Shown here piece after piece: positions 35,780 through 47,162 of a stretch of 64,000 nt of DNA (positions within the stretch are counted from its first letter, which is position 1; each line of letters starts with the position of its first letter). Under the pieces are notes generated by a model that searched no databases, was not told the origin of the DNA, and worked only from the letters and a program-made list of their open reading frames with translations. The DNA is from Lasiosphaeria ovina (lineage: Eukaryota; Ascomycota; Sordariomycetes; Sordariales; Lasiosphaeriaceae): the NCBI GenBank assembly GCA_033439765.1, contig JAULSN010000008.1, forward strand, positions 1,922,001-1,986,000, given 5' to 3'. Position numbers and translations under genes: made by a program.

Positions 35780-38185
35780 ATGGTGTCGGGGGCAGCAGCA
35801 GTGCGCCTCCGCGCGGCACTGCTTCCGCAACGCGGTCTCAACCTCGCATCAACAACAGCGCCTCCACCGCCGCCGGCTGTGCGTAACTTCCCGCTCCGAG
35901 ATCCCAGGATTGGCACCTCGATTAGCTTCCGGTCGACCACACTTGCATCGGCGTCCCAATGCCGGCCATTTGCGACCGTCGTCCCCCGGCCACCCACGTC
36001 GCCAACGATATCCTCGGCTCAGCGCTATCCTTTGAGCTCGCGTCACTGGTCCGAAACAAGATGGCAATCTCCTTTCGGCAGCCTCCGCCAGCTCTCGACG
36101 ACTCGGCCGTTGCGGCGGGAGGCTGAAGAGGCCAGCAAGGACCCTGCCAGGATAAAAACTGAGGAAGAGCAGCAAGGCATACAGAGGGAACTCGACCACC
36201 TCAAAGCGCATGGCTTCCAGAGAAGTGCAAAGGCAGCCAAAGCCGCACATGTCAATATGAGTGCCCGGTTGTCCAAGGAAGGGAAGGGCCAGGAGGGCAA
36301 GCCTGGGCTCTCTGAGACTTGGCGTCTGATCAAGATCGCGCGTCCTGAGCTGCGATGGCTAGGGGTAGCCTTCGTCTTGCTACTGATATCGTCAACGGTT
36401 ACCATGTCGATCCCCTTTTCAGTCGGGCGGATCCTGGACCTCTCAACGAAGGACCCGGCCGAAGACGCCACGCTATTTGGCCTAACCATGAACCAGTTCT
36501 TCACGGGTCTTGCGGTCGTACTCAGCATCGGCGCGATGGCTAACTTTGGGAGGATCATACTTCTACGAATCGTCGGCGAACGTGTGGTGGCTCGGTTGCG
36601 AACTCAACTCTACCGCAGGACTTATGTGCAGGACGCCGAGTTCTTCGACGCGAACAGAGTCGGCGACCTCATTTCGCGACTAAACTCGGACACCGTCATT
36701 GTCGGCAAGAGTATCACGCAAAATGTCTCAGAAGGCCTCCGATCGCTTGTTAGCGGCGCGGCTGGATTCGTTGCCATGGCATGGCTTAGTCCTAAGTTGA
36801 CGTCCATAATACTCGTCATGTTTCCGCCTATCGCACTTGGTGCATTTGTGTACGGCCGCACCGTCAGGAACTTGAGCCGGCAAATCCAGAAGAACGTGGG
36901 CACCTTAATGAAAATTGCCGAGGAGCGGCTTGGGAACATCAAGACGAGCCAGGCTTTTGCTGCCGAAGTCCAGGAGATTGGCCGTTATAATAAGCAAGTG
37001 AAGAAGATCTTCTCCCTAGGGACAAGAGATGCCGTCATCTCAGGAACCTTCTTTGCGTCGACGAGCTGGGCTGGCAATATGACCATCCTGGCTATGCTCA
37101 TCGTGGGAGGGAATCTAGTCCGGACGGGTATCATGACATTGGGCGATCTAACATCATTCATGATGTACACTGTCTTTGCGGGATCCAGTCTATTCGGTGT
37201 GAGCGGATTCTACTCGGAGCTCATGAAAGGTGTCGGTGCCGCGAGCCGCCTCTTTGAGCTCCAGGACCGGAAACCGGCGATCCCTTCGACGGTGGGACTC
37301 AAAGTGGTCTCTGCACAGGGTGCTATCAAATTCTCCAACGTCACGTTTGCTTATCCCACAAGACCTGCAGTGGCAATATTTAACAACCTCGACTTCGAAA
37401 TACCGTCTGGAAGCAATGTCTGCATCGTCGGGCCTTCAGGCGGCGGGAAGTCAACAGTCGCCTCGCTGCTTCTGCGGTTCTACAACCCCACGAGCGGGTC
37501 CATTACCATCAATGGAGTGGACATTTCCAAGATGAACGGCAAGTCACTCCGGCGGCGCATTGGCATGGTTTCTCAGGAGCCGGTGCTGTTCTCAGGCACA
37601 GTCGCAGAGAATATTTCTTACGGAAAACCCCTTGCTACCCGCGCCGAAATCATCGCGGCAGCGAAGAAAGCGAACTGTGGATTTATTAGCGACTTTCCGG
37701 ACGGTCTAGAAACCCAGGTCGGCGCAAGAGGGGCCCAGCTCTCCGGTGGCCAAAAGCAGCGCATAGCCATCGCCCGGGCACTTCTGAAAGACCCTGATAT
37801 TCTACTGCTTGACGAAGCCACATCGGCCCTTGATGCGGAGTCGGAAACTTTGGTGAACGCAGCGCTCGGCGAGTTGCTGAAGGGACGAAGCACCACAATA
37901 TCGATTGCCCACAGATTATCGACGATCAAGCGGTCTGACACCATCATCGTCCTCTCGGGCGAAGGCACCGTAGCTGAAATCGGCAGCTACACGGATCTTA
38001 GCACGAACACGGGCAGTGCATTCAGCAAGTTGATGGAATGGCAAATGAGTGGCGTCGATGTCCCGCCCGAACTTCGCCCTCCTAACACTTCTCACATAAC
38101 GGAAACTGAGGAGATCGAAGAGGACCTGGAAATGGAGGAGGACGACGACGACGACGTTCCAGAGTCCGGCGAAGCGAAACGATGA
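35780..38185 (+). CDS. MDL1: Mitochondrial ABC half-transporter Mdl1 (ABCB10 type)
   Basis: Inner-membrane ATP-binding cassette exporter; yeast Mdl1 exports peptides from the matrix. Single exon, 801 aa. A long Arg/Ser/Pro-rich mitochondrial presequence runs to about residue 115 (LSTTRPLRR). The transmembrane domain with six helices spans about 185-480. The nucleotide-binding domain has Walker A GPSGGGKST at 551-559, Q-loop SQEPVLF near 597, signature LSGGQ at 654-658, Walker B ILLLDEA with Asp678, and the H-loop AHRLST near 712. All catalytic elements are intact, so a homodimer should be active. The C-terminus ends in an acidic Glu/Asp tail (EEDDDDD). No introns, unlike most of its neighbours. 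Confidence 0.95.
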   Translation: MVSGAAAVRLRAALLPQRGLNLASTTAPPPPPAVRNFPLRDPRIGTSISFRSTTLASASQCRPFATVVPRPPTSPTISSAQRYPLSSRHWSETRWQSPFGSLRQLSTTRPLRREAEEASKDPARIKTEEEQQGIQRELDHLKAHGFQRSAKAAKAAHVNMSARLSKEGKGQEGKPGLSETWRLIKIARPELRWLGVAFVLLLISSTVTMSIPFSVGRILDLSTKDPAEDATLFGLTMNQFFTGLAVVLSIGAMANFGRIILLRIVGERVVARLRTQLYRRTYVQDAEFFDANRVGDLISRLNSDTVIVGKSITQNVSEGLRSLVSGAAGFVAMAWLSPKLTSIILVMFPPIALGAFVYGRTVRNLSRQIQKNVGTLMKIAEERLGNIKTSQAFAAEVQEIGRYNKQVKKIFSLGTRDAVISGTFFASTSWAGNMTILAMLIVGGNLVRTGIMTLGDLTSFMMYTVFAGSSLFGVSGFYSELMKGVGAASRLFELQDRKPAIPSTVGLKVVSAQGAIKFSNVTFAYPTRPAVAIFNNLDFEIPSGSNVCIVGPSGGGKSTVASLLLRFYNPTSGSITINGVDISKMNGKSLRRRIGMVSQEPVLFSGTVAENISYGKPLATRAEIIAAAKKANCGFISDFPDGLETQVGARGAQLSGGQKQRIAIARALLKDPDILLLDEATSALDAESETLVNAALGELLKGRSTTISIAHRLSTIKRSDTIIVLSGEGTVAEIGSYTDLSTNTGSAFSKLMEWQMSGVDVPPELRPPNTSHITETEEIEEDLEMEEDDDDDVPESGEAKR

Positions 38186-40132
38186 GAGGGAGTGGATTAA
38201 CCCGCCAGGGATTACCTGTATTTTTCAATTTCATATGTTCGGAGGCATGTCAGAAGACCTTTTTTTTTTTGCATCTGAGGCGCATGGATGTAGCTGTTTA
38301 ATGTATAAATCACGCTAGGGTCGGCGCACTCCCCACTCGATAAACAACAAACAAGCATGGACAAGGCCATTTTTTGTGAGCAAGTCTGAAGAAATTTCTG
38401 GCCGGCTTCGGGAGCTTGACTGGGTTATAGAAGGGGAACATGGCACTATTTAGGGCTGCCATAAAGAACGGCTCTGTTCTGTCCTCCCTTCTCCCTCGAT
38501 AATACATACCTGATATCCGCGTCCCTACTTACCTATAGGTATATAGGTAGATACGGTTGAATGCCTTGCCACAAGACGGGAATCTAGACTTATTCAGAGT
38601 GATATTTGCATCATTGCCGGGGTTCCTCTACTCTCCGGCTCGTCAGTACATTCTCGGGCTTGCAACTGTGGCAATTTTGTGTCATTCATCGTTGAGGCTG
38701 CGAATTAGGGCGCGTGTGTACTGGTTTGGGGCAATCTCGGATTATACTCAGCACAGCAACTTGATGTGAATACGACTGAGGTAGGGGTTTACTTCTGTCC
38801 AATTAGACTTTCCAATACTCGAATTAAAGAGTCGCATTCAAATGTAAGACACTATACCAGTAGTTAACATGAAATGCTGCTCGAATATGAGTTTGGATGG
38901 AATACGCCTTGGTTCTGCTTTTTCCAGGTGAGTCCGCATTTCACGTCACGAAATACTAATTGCAACCTGACGCTTCGAGATACCAACAACCCGCCCTACT
39001 GGCCACCTTCCCTCTCTTCCTTTGCAGTGCTAGGGGCGATAGAAACTCCACTCTAGGTACTATACACCATGGTATACTCTATACAGTACGTGTAATACGG
39101 AGGCTGAAACTTCCCGATCAAACGCCGTCAGTCGCCCCCAAACTGCCCGGGGGCGTTTAGGCCATCGCCGCTGGAACGGACCGCCCTGAAAAGAAGGTCG
39201 CAACGAGATGAGAAAATTGTTAAACGGCGTCTACTGTGTCGCACGGATCACATGAGATGAAATGTGCCACGGCATTACGCTTATTTCTTTCCTCGGACGA
39301 CGTGTAAGTATACGTGTAAAGGCTTCGAGACAGGTCAAGGGGTGCCCGGATGGGCCTTAGGCCTCAGTTAGGACGTCTCACGTTGAGGGTAGCGGTCTCG
39401 GTCTCGACAAGTGGATAATCGAAGGTTCGCAAATCAGGTAACAGATGTTGGTGGTCAGCACTGCAAAATGTGTTATCGATCTGGAACCTTGCAATAAGCT
39501 GCCCCGCCAAAACGTCAGACGGACCCCACTCGCCATACGCCCCGCCGGGATTTGCAGGGCGACCCACGCCGATGAGCCCTGGGTCTGGGTCGCTTGGAAA
39601 ACCCTGCCTCCGAAATAGGGACCGAATCTTACGGGTTGTGACTCGCCGCAGCGTGCGCCGAGGCCCTCTTGTGGTCGATGAAATGGGCCTGCTTTGCGCT
39701 TTGGTTCTCGTCTCAACTGGCCCGGTCTCGATTTGGGCGTCCCGGTACGGTACGCCTCACCTCACCTCGTCCCCCCCAAAAAATTACATCCCACGCTCTT
39801 AGGTCTTTGAACCCCAAAACCGTTACTGTCCATCTCGACTTGTTGTAAATCTGACCTAGGCTCCGGTCCCTTAAATCAAGCCCCTCCCCCGCATATTGCT
39901 GGTGTTGATCTTCCTCGCGCGAGGACGGACATTCAACGAAAACATATTCCCATTCGAGGCCAATTGGGGAACCCACAGTCGGATGCTCACTCCATCTCGT
40001 CCAGTCCTTCAAAGCGAGTATCGGGAATAGAATATTTTCCCCTCCAGGCTTGTTATTGGCAGCCTTGTCACACCCCCGGTCACTCACCGTTTCTTGGATT
40101 CACAAGAAGTCCTCGTGACTCACCCGCCCACC
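38186..40132. other. Intergenic region upstream of HOM3
   Basis: 1.9 kb between tandem genes MDL1 and HOM3. No convincing gene; the longest frame (39713-40087, -, 124 codons) has no signature. Contains short GGTA/TACC-rich words (for example near 38535-38550) and probably the HOM3 promoter. Confidence 0.6.
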
Positions 40133-42021
40133 ATGGCAAGGGAACTCGTCAAGAATATCAGTAAGAATGGCTGGGTGGTTCAGAAATTCGGAGGCACAAG
40201 TGTGGGCAAATTCCCAGACAAGATCGCAGAGGACATTATAAGGTAAGGTTTTGCATCCCTGGTGCAACGAAGGCGGAACCAAGCATGGAAGCAAGCGATT
40301 GTACTAACACGGTGTTGCAGAACACACATTGAGAACAACCGGCTCGTCGTGGTGTGCTCAGCCTTGAGTGCTGGCAAGAAGTCCAACGGAACTACCAGCC
40401 GGTGAGTGGTTGCTCTTCTCCCCGTTAGGCAATTGTCTTGTCTTACTGCCCCCATAACCCCCATCAACCCCCTCCCCCACCCCGCCACTGTAAAGCCGAG
40501 GCCGCCACGATTTGTCAATCTTCGCGGGATGATATGACTGACTGTCGCACACAGACTATTGGAGGTGTTCAAGAAGCTACGGGCTATTCTCGCGGCGCCC
40601 ACCGACGAGATAGTCCAGGATGAACTGCTCCAGGACGCCAAGCACATCGTCCAAGATATCTGCAAAGGCCATGCTGCCTCGGCCGATTTGTTTGTCAAGG
40701 ATCCACAACTAAACGCACTTCTCAAAGAGGAGACAGATAAAGATTGTCAGCTCCTCATTGACTACCTCGAGGCCGCCAAGCGCTTCAACCTTGAGATAAA
40801 TTCCAGGGCTAAGGACCGCGTGGTTAGCTTTGGTGAAAAGCTGAGCTGTAGGTTTATGACCTATCTGCTTCAGGATAGAGTAAGCTTGCCCATGTTCCTC
40901 CACTGTCCCAGTTTCTAATTTGTTTTAAAGGGGGTGGCTGCAGAGTACGTCGACCTTGTCGATATATTGCATAGTGACAGTCCTGGAAGCCTTGACGCGG
41001 CCTTCTACCGGTCCGCCTCGGCCGTCATTGCCAAAAAGATACTGGCCTGCCAAGACCGAGTGCCTGTTGTGACTGGATTCTTTGGCAAAGTCCCTGGTGG
41101 TCTCCTGGATGGAGACATCGGCCGAGGGTATACGGACCTATGCGCGTCATTGGCCGCCGTAGGGCTACAAGCCCAGGAGCTCCAGATCTGGAAGGAGGTG
41201 GATGGCATCTTCACTGCTGACCCCTCCAAAGTCCCGACTGCCAGACTTATCCCATCCATAACCCCCTCCGAGGCAGCAGAGTTGACCTTTTATGGCTCGG
41301 AAGTCATCCATCACTTGACCATGGACCGCGTGATCAATGCCGTCCCCCCCATACCCATTCGAATTAAGAACGTCAAAAACCCCCGTGGAGGAGGAACAAC
41401 TGTCAAACCAGATCCCCTTCTAGCCGCAAATCAGCAAATTCAAAGGTCGAGGCAGAATTCAGATCCTTTAAAACGAAAGAAACCAAAGCGCCCTACCGCC
41501 GTCACCATCAAGGACAAGATCTCTATCGTCAACATCCACTCAAACAAGAGATCGATAGCCCATACATTCCTAGCACGAGTGTTCGCGATTCTCAACCAGC
41601 ATAAGATTTTGGTGGATCTCATCTCCACTAGCGAGGTTCACGTCTCGATAGCAGTCCACACGGGCAACTCCGAACTCGATAACTTTGATGGTGCCATCAA
41701 GGACCTGTGGGAATGTGGGGATATCAGTGTACTGCACGACATGGCAATTTTGAGCTTGGTAGGTGCTGAGATGAAGAACATGATCGGCATTGCAGGAAAG
41801 ATGTTCTCGACCCTAGGAGAACATCAAATTAATATCGAAATGATCTCACAAGGTACGTCTTCAATGCCCCAATCCCGCCCCCAAAGATAGTACGCACTAA
41901 CTCTTGCTTCTTTTGTCCTTTAGGTGCTAGTGAGATCAATATCTCTTGTGTGATTGACGCTAAGGATGCCGAGCGAGCCATGAACATTCTGCACACCAAC
42001 TTGTTTACCTTCCTCGAGTAG
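40133..42021 (+). CDS. HOM3: Aspartate kinase
   Basis: First enzyme of the threonine/methionine branch from aspartate: makes aspartyl-4-phosphate. Five exons: 40133-40242, 40321-40401, 40555-40879, 40931-41852, 41924-42021; introns 78, 153, 51 and 71 bp; 511 aa. The N-terminal kinase signature KFGGTSVGK is at 18-26. Further conserved blocks are VVVCSALSAGKKSNGTT, RVVSFGEKLS, VPVVTGFFG and GRGYTDLCA, and EVDGIFTADP binds substrate. The last 130 residues form the two ACT regulatory domains (ISIVNIHSNKR... and [33 protein letters not shown]), so threonine feedback control is expected. Each splice restores conserved sequence. The sequence fits the fungal enzyme, which lacks a fused homoserine dehydrogenase. 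Confidence 0.96.
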
Positions 42022-42612
42022 AAGACGAAAAGGTTGAGCTCTACCACTTACTGGCTGTCTGTGGAGCGCTTTCTTTGCAAAGACAAGAGCGAGTTATTAA
42101 GAATTGCATTGCATAGAGCTGGCGGGAGTTACGAAAGCTAGTAGATGATTGAAATGGGGTTGGTTTTAGAGATATTCCAAATACAATAATTATAGAGCAT
42201 GATATTGGGCACTGTTGGATGCATCAAGCTATTTTATCTTATTCATAGGATTATACCAAAAAGAGAAAGCCTTTGTACAACATGATGATGTAACCCGTTT
42301 TCTCGTCAGTATTGTGCCCCTGCTCACCCCCCACATTTCAACACATGTCGAGTGTAGCCCGTGCGACGAAGAAGTGGGGTTGGCGCCAGGCAACGGCCTG
42401 TGACCCTGGTCGCAGTTGGCGGCATATATTTAGGGTTAGGGTTAAACTGCTTTCTTTTATCAGTGCCCGCCACCACCTCTAGGCTGTTGTCACTTCGCAA
42501 GTTCGCGATTCTCAGACTGCTTTTCACCCGCATCCTCAAACCTTCTCCTTTCAACCTCGTCGCCCGCCATCCCCGTCGCGCTTGACTCCGCGTAGGAGTC
42601 CACAGCGATAAA
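42022..42612. other. Intergenic region between HOM3 and KIN17 (tandem genes)
   Basis: About 590 bp. Includes the TTAGGG pair at 42430-42443 in the presumed KIN17 promoter. No gene seen. Confidence 0.6.
42430..42443. repeat. Interstitial telomere-like TTAGGG pair
   Basis: Two perfect TTAGGG units followed by TT, about 170 bp upstream of the KIN17 ATG. The position suggests a promoter telo-box rather than a chromosome end. Confidence 0.7.
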
Positions 42613-43736
42613 ATGCCGAAAGCAGAATTCGGGAGCACCAAATATGTCTCCAATCAAATGAAAAGCCGGGGGCTCAATAGGCTGCGGTAAGTTTAACATA
42701 GGCGCTTTTACCTTGCGACTAGGAAACGAGGACTGATTCTTATTCTTCTAGGTGGTACTGCCAGCTATGCGCTCGGAGTCTTAGGGACGAGAATGCGTTC
42801 AAAATGCACAACAGTTCCGAGAGCCACATGCGCAAAGCCCTCGAGGCCGGCCAGAACTACAAAGCGGTGGAGGAGGGGTTTTCTAAAGAATTCCTGCAGT
42901 CCTTCCTCGCTCTCCTCAAGACATCGCATGGAGAGGGCAGAAGCGTGCATATCAACAAGTTCTACAATGAGTTCATTGCGCACAAAGACCACGTCCACAT
43001 GAATGCGACAAAGTGGAGCAGTCTGACAGCTTTCGCCAAGTATCTGTCGAGAGAGGGTCTTGTTAGGGTGGAGGAGAAGGAAGAGGAGGGCGCTCAGCCG
43101 GGTTTCTACATTTCTTGGATCGATGACTCGCCCGAGGCCATGCGCCGCCGCGAAGAAGTCCGCCGAAAGGAACTGCAGGACAAGGGCGACGAAGAGCGCG
43201 AGCAGGCGCTGCTGAGAAGTCAGATCTCGAGAGCCAAGAAGGACGCCAAGGCGCGAGGCGTTGACCTCGAGGAATCGGAGACGGCAGGCCACGATCTTAA
43301 GCGACAAGAAGGCGAGAAGATCAAGCTATCTTTTGGAGCAGCGATATTAAAGTCCGCAACCGGCGACGCATCGAACCCTTCTCCGGCCCCGGCCCCGGCC
43401 CCGACCTCAGCGAGCACAGTTGCCGATGGTACGGCGCTGAAGGTCGTCCCGGAATCAACAAACGAGGAGGAAGGGAAAGCGGAAGACGAAAAACCAGCCG
43501 AAGAAGTCATAGCTGATGCCACAGCTCCTGGACCAAAACCGGTCTCCATGAAATTCGGAATAAAACCGCAGCCGAAGAACGTCTTCAAGAATGCGTTCTC
43601 TGGAGCCAAAAAGAAGGTCATGGTCGCTCCTCCAAAGAAAATTAGCGAGGCCGAGAGAATCATGAAGGAGGAGATTGAAAGGAAAAGGGCCCGCGAGGCA
43701 ACAGGAGGCCCGCCAAACAAGAAGATGCGGTTTTAG
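42613..43736 (+). CDS. KIN17: KIN17-like zinc-finger DNA/RNA-binding protein
   Basis: Nuclear protein of the Kin17/Rts2 family tied to DNA replication, repair and pre-mRNA processing. Exons 42613-42686 and 42752-43736, 65-bp intron, 352 aa. Starts MPKAEFGSTKYVSNQMKSRG; a C2H2-type finger has Cys28, Cys31, His44 and His50. A winged-helix domain follows (about 52-160; HINKFYNEFIAHKDHVHMNATKW is its core). The middle is charged and helical, with a low-complexity Pro-Ala run near 43380. The C-terminus ends NKKMRF. The C-terminal SH3-like KOW domains of animal Kin17 are absent, as in other fungi. Confidence 0.93.
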
Positions 43737-44069
43737 TCTGTTGTCAGCGTTTACGGGGAATTCGGGAGACCCTTCGAATGAGGCTGCGTTTCCTTCAAAC
43801 ATGTTTAGGCGTTTAGGCGGAGTTTTCTTCACATTATACAGAGACAGGGAATGATACCAGGGCTTAGCTCACACAGTAAAACAGGGGATCGGGTTCTGGA
43901 GAGAGCATAACAGTTTATACTCTTTTATTTAGCAGACTCAGTCACTTGACTCACCCTGAATTTACGTTTTGACCAAAAATATCTGCCTGATACCCCGTAA
44001 TTGCCCAAGAAACGCCCCGAACTCCCCGGTGTTTGCGCGAATCGCCGATGAAGACCCATCACCACACTA
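43737..44069. other. Intergenic region between convergent KIN17 and SPT4 genes
   Basis: 333 bp of 3' flanks; nothing recognised. Confidence 0.6.
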
Positions 44070-44627
44070 CTAGTCTGCCTCCGTAGCACTGCCATCGCGT
44101 CTTTGATAGCGAGTTAGTTGCGGTGTCAGGGCTCCAAAGAGAACTAACAAGGAAAAGTACATACGGGATATACTGAATACGGTACTCCTCTTCTATCGAG
44201 GTCCGCACGTCGTCGGGCAGTTGGCCTGATACCTTGATCGCGTAAACGCCTCGTACATATCCGTCTAGTCGCTGCCACTTTGCGACCCAGGACTTGTTGG
44301 GGTTGGCAAGCGTGATGATCCCCTCAAAGACCTGTGATGTGCAGCTCTCAATCTGATCCGGGGAGCCTTGAAGGTGCAGGAACTCCTCGCAGTTGGGACA
44401 ACCCTCGTCGCGGAAGCGCTAATAAAATCCCACCGTGTTGAGTAACATGCAACAGGAGAGGAAGGCTGCTGGGGGGGGAAGGGTATCCTCAAGATATTAT
44501 GTAAGGTAGGAGGATGAGGGGGAGCCAGCGCGCCGGCGACACGTACCGCAAATGTCATGACGATCGAGCATACCATGCAGGCCCGCAGGTATCTCTGCTG
44601 GTTAGGCGCGACATAATTCTCAGACAT
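44070..44627 (-). CDS. SPT4: Transcription elongation factor Spt4
   Basis: Small zinc protein that pairs with Spt5 (DSIF) on RNA polymerase II. Exons 44627-44547, 44418-44165 and 44100-44070, introns 128 and 64 bp, 121 aa. Zinc ligands Cys17-x2-Cys20 and Cys34-x2-Cys37 are intact. The core [23 protein letters not shown] and [10 protein letters not shown] match the family, and the last exon supplies the conserved PRDGS plus ATEAD and stop. No single frame shows more than the first two exons, so the gene is easy to miss. The last splice acceptor was chosen because it yields YIPRDGS; a frame read through it does not. Confidence 0.93.
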
Positions 44628-45284
44628 TTTCGCCGTATGTCAGATGTAGATCGATGATGTTGGGCGGTGCGCGAGAGAGTATCTTGAGGGCGGGTCGACT
44701 GTTTGTGAGTTGTGGCTTTGACTTGATGAGCGAAAGTAGTTCGTCTTTCATGAAAGGCGGCTTGATGCGGCTGATGCAAGGTCAGAACCACTCTTCAAAG
44801 GACCTGAAAATGGAAACCAGGACAAATGGGGGGGTGGGGGTGCAAGGGTGGCACGGTCCAGTTAAGCTTCCCTAAGTCGGCGGAAAACGGAGATGGTGGG
44901 GAGTGGCCCCGCTCCCCGTCCGCCCCTTATTAAACGTACCTTAATCAGGACTTATCGATCGCGAGTGGAGGACCTCACCTCCTCGATTGCCAACGGACGT
45001 TGGATTAGGTTTTCGTCCTTGCATAGGCCCATAAACCTAACTGCACTAAATACGTGTATCCTATCCCAGTCGGAGGCTGAACTGCAATGCGACCGCGTTA
45101 TCGATTGCCTCCACCGTCCAACCCCGCCCTCTCGAACAGGCTCCGAAAGATGAACTGAGCGTGCCAACGCCGCATCCCAAAAAAGGTGTATGTGTTGTGT
45201 CTCGTCCAAACAGGAAGCAGCAGCAAGAGCAAGCACGTCCCCTCCCAAAGGCCATATATCTCTATCCCTTCCCTGCAATTGAAA
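44628..45284. other. Intergenic region between divergent SPT4 and AMPK beta genes
   Basis: About 660 bp, probably both promoters. Contains a G-rich stretch near 44830. No gene seen. Confidence 0.6.
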
Positions 45285-46890
45285 ATGGGGAACAACCCAT
45301 CCACCTCCAAACCCTCGAACCCGTCCAGCCAGCAGCATGAGCCGCCCCGGCCAGGGAGGCGTGATATCAACAAGCATCCCATACCGGTCCACCACCAGCG
45401 CACTGCCGCCCCGCCCGAGCCGTCACTCACACAAGCCCAAGGCACTGCCGTGCAGCCGACATCGAGCAGCAACCGCCCGAGGTCGCTACAACACCGGGCC
45501 GCGCACTCTCTGAGCAACTCGCCCGCTAGCTCCGTGACCTCTACCAAACCTGTCGACGTCAAGGCACCCAGGCCCAGCCCGAGCCATGAGCCTACCAAGC
45601 CAGTAGCAGTTCCCAATTCGCAAAACTCGCAAAACTCTCCCTCTTCGCCCCGGTCACCTAGGTCAGATCCATACGAAGCCGCCATCATGCCCATCAGCAG
45701 CCTGCAGGACGTCTCATACCTCACCCGGCCGCCCCGCCTACCCCTGCCCATAGAGGAAGAGGTGCACACGCCCGGATCGCCGATAATTGCGCCAACTGAC
45801 GTTGACGACCCGATTGACAATGTCGACGGCCTGGACTCTGGCGTACTGCCTCGGCCGTCCTCGACCCTGAGCAACAACTCAACCATCGAGGACGAGGACC
45901 TTGAAGAACTGCGTGTTGATAAGACGAGACCCACGGTCCCTACGAGACTTGAATGGCTACGCGGCGGTGACAAGGTCTATGTGACTGGAACCATCTTTCA
46001 GTGGAACCGCAAGACTCGCCTACATCCAGTGTGAGTCGCTCCGCGCTCCTTTCATTTTCTCCCGGATGCTCAGATTGGGGACTTTTTCCTGTCTGTTGGG
46101 AATGGTTTCGTCCACCCCCAGTACTAAATAAATAGGGACGTGTCCACTGTGGACCCTGCGTCAGGGAACATATGGGTGCTAACTCGGATCCTACTACAGG
46201 GAGGGCCGTCCGGGTGCCTTCTCGGCCACGGTTAATATTCTCCCAGGAACACACCATGTACGCTTTCTTGTGGATGGTCAGATGCAGACCTCGCCCGACT
46301 TACCCACGACGGTGGACTTTGGCAATAACCTGGTCAACTACATCGAAGTGAATCCCGACGACCTGTTGTCCGATGCTCCAGAGACATCTGGCGCGCCCGC
46401 AGGGACCGATGCGCAACAGGCCGCTCAGATAAATCGTTCCGCTTCGTCTGAAGACCAGGCAAATAAGCCGCCAAAAGACAGGGATGTGCCTCCAGTGGAC
46501 CAGTTCGCCGACAAGATTCCCAAATACCTCATCGACTTCGACCAGCCCGAAGATACGCCAGCGTACCATAACGCTGTCACGGCTATCGACAAGCTTCCAA
46601 CCCCGCCTGCTCTCCCAGGGTTCCTCGGCAAGCCCATACTGAACGCTGCCACTCTGATCAAGGACGACAACAGTGTGCTGAACATGCCAAACCATACCGT
46701 TCTCAACCACCTGGCTACCAGCAGTATCAAGAACAATGTTTTGGCTGTTTCGGCAACGACAAGATACAAGAGCAAGGTTCGTCGTTTTCTAGGTTACCCC
46801 CTGACGATGTTTTGTTACCGAGACTGACCACTCCCTGCGCAGTATGTGACTACTATCATGTATAAGCCAACGACTATGGAGGGTATTTGA
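45285..46890 (+). CDS. GAL83: SNF1/AMPK complex beta subunit
   Basis: Scaffold subunit that joins the Snf1 kinase and the gamma subunit and directs localisation in glucose and energy signalling. Exons 45285-46030, 46200-46776 and 46843-46890, introns 169 and 66 bp, 456 aa. It starts MGNNPSTSK, a good N-myristoylation motif (Gly2, Ser6). A disordered Pro/Ser region runs to about 215. The glycogen-binding module (CBM48) is at about 218-300, with the conserved VYVTGTIFQWNRKTRL and PGTHHVRFLVDGQ. The C-terminal ASC domain (about 370-456) ends YVTTIMYKPT, supplied by the last exon. The second intron uses a GTTCGT donor. An upstream in-frame extension to 45186 starts with GTG and would hide the myristoylation site, so it is rejected. 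Confidence 0.93.
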
Positions 46891-47162
46891 ATTAGGTATT
46901 CGGTGTTTAGAACGGCAGTCTCTCCAAGCTTCTGGGCATCGTGGTAGAAGAGGGGTCAGGAGTAAACTGTGCTGCAATTTAAGCCACTAATTACAGGATT
47001 TACTTTGGTAGGGATGTTTTTTAGGGTTAACTCGGGGCGGAACGGCAGCCTGAAAGGTCCGCGATGTATAAGGAGTTGAGCGAGTGCTGACAGACGCTGG
47101 CGAAGAGGGAAAACATTTGCCCTAGCCTCACGGTAGATTGATTCTCAGGATGGAAAACAAGA

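Noticed and set aside
39378..40087. Two - strand open frames upstream of HOM3
   Set aside because: No homology signature or supporting splice sites; they overlap the probable promoter.
42430..42443. Possible chromosome end or fusion point
   Set aside because: Only two TTAGGG units, with normal conserved genes on both sides.
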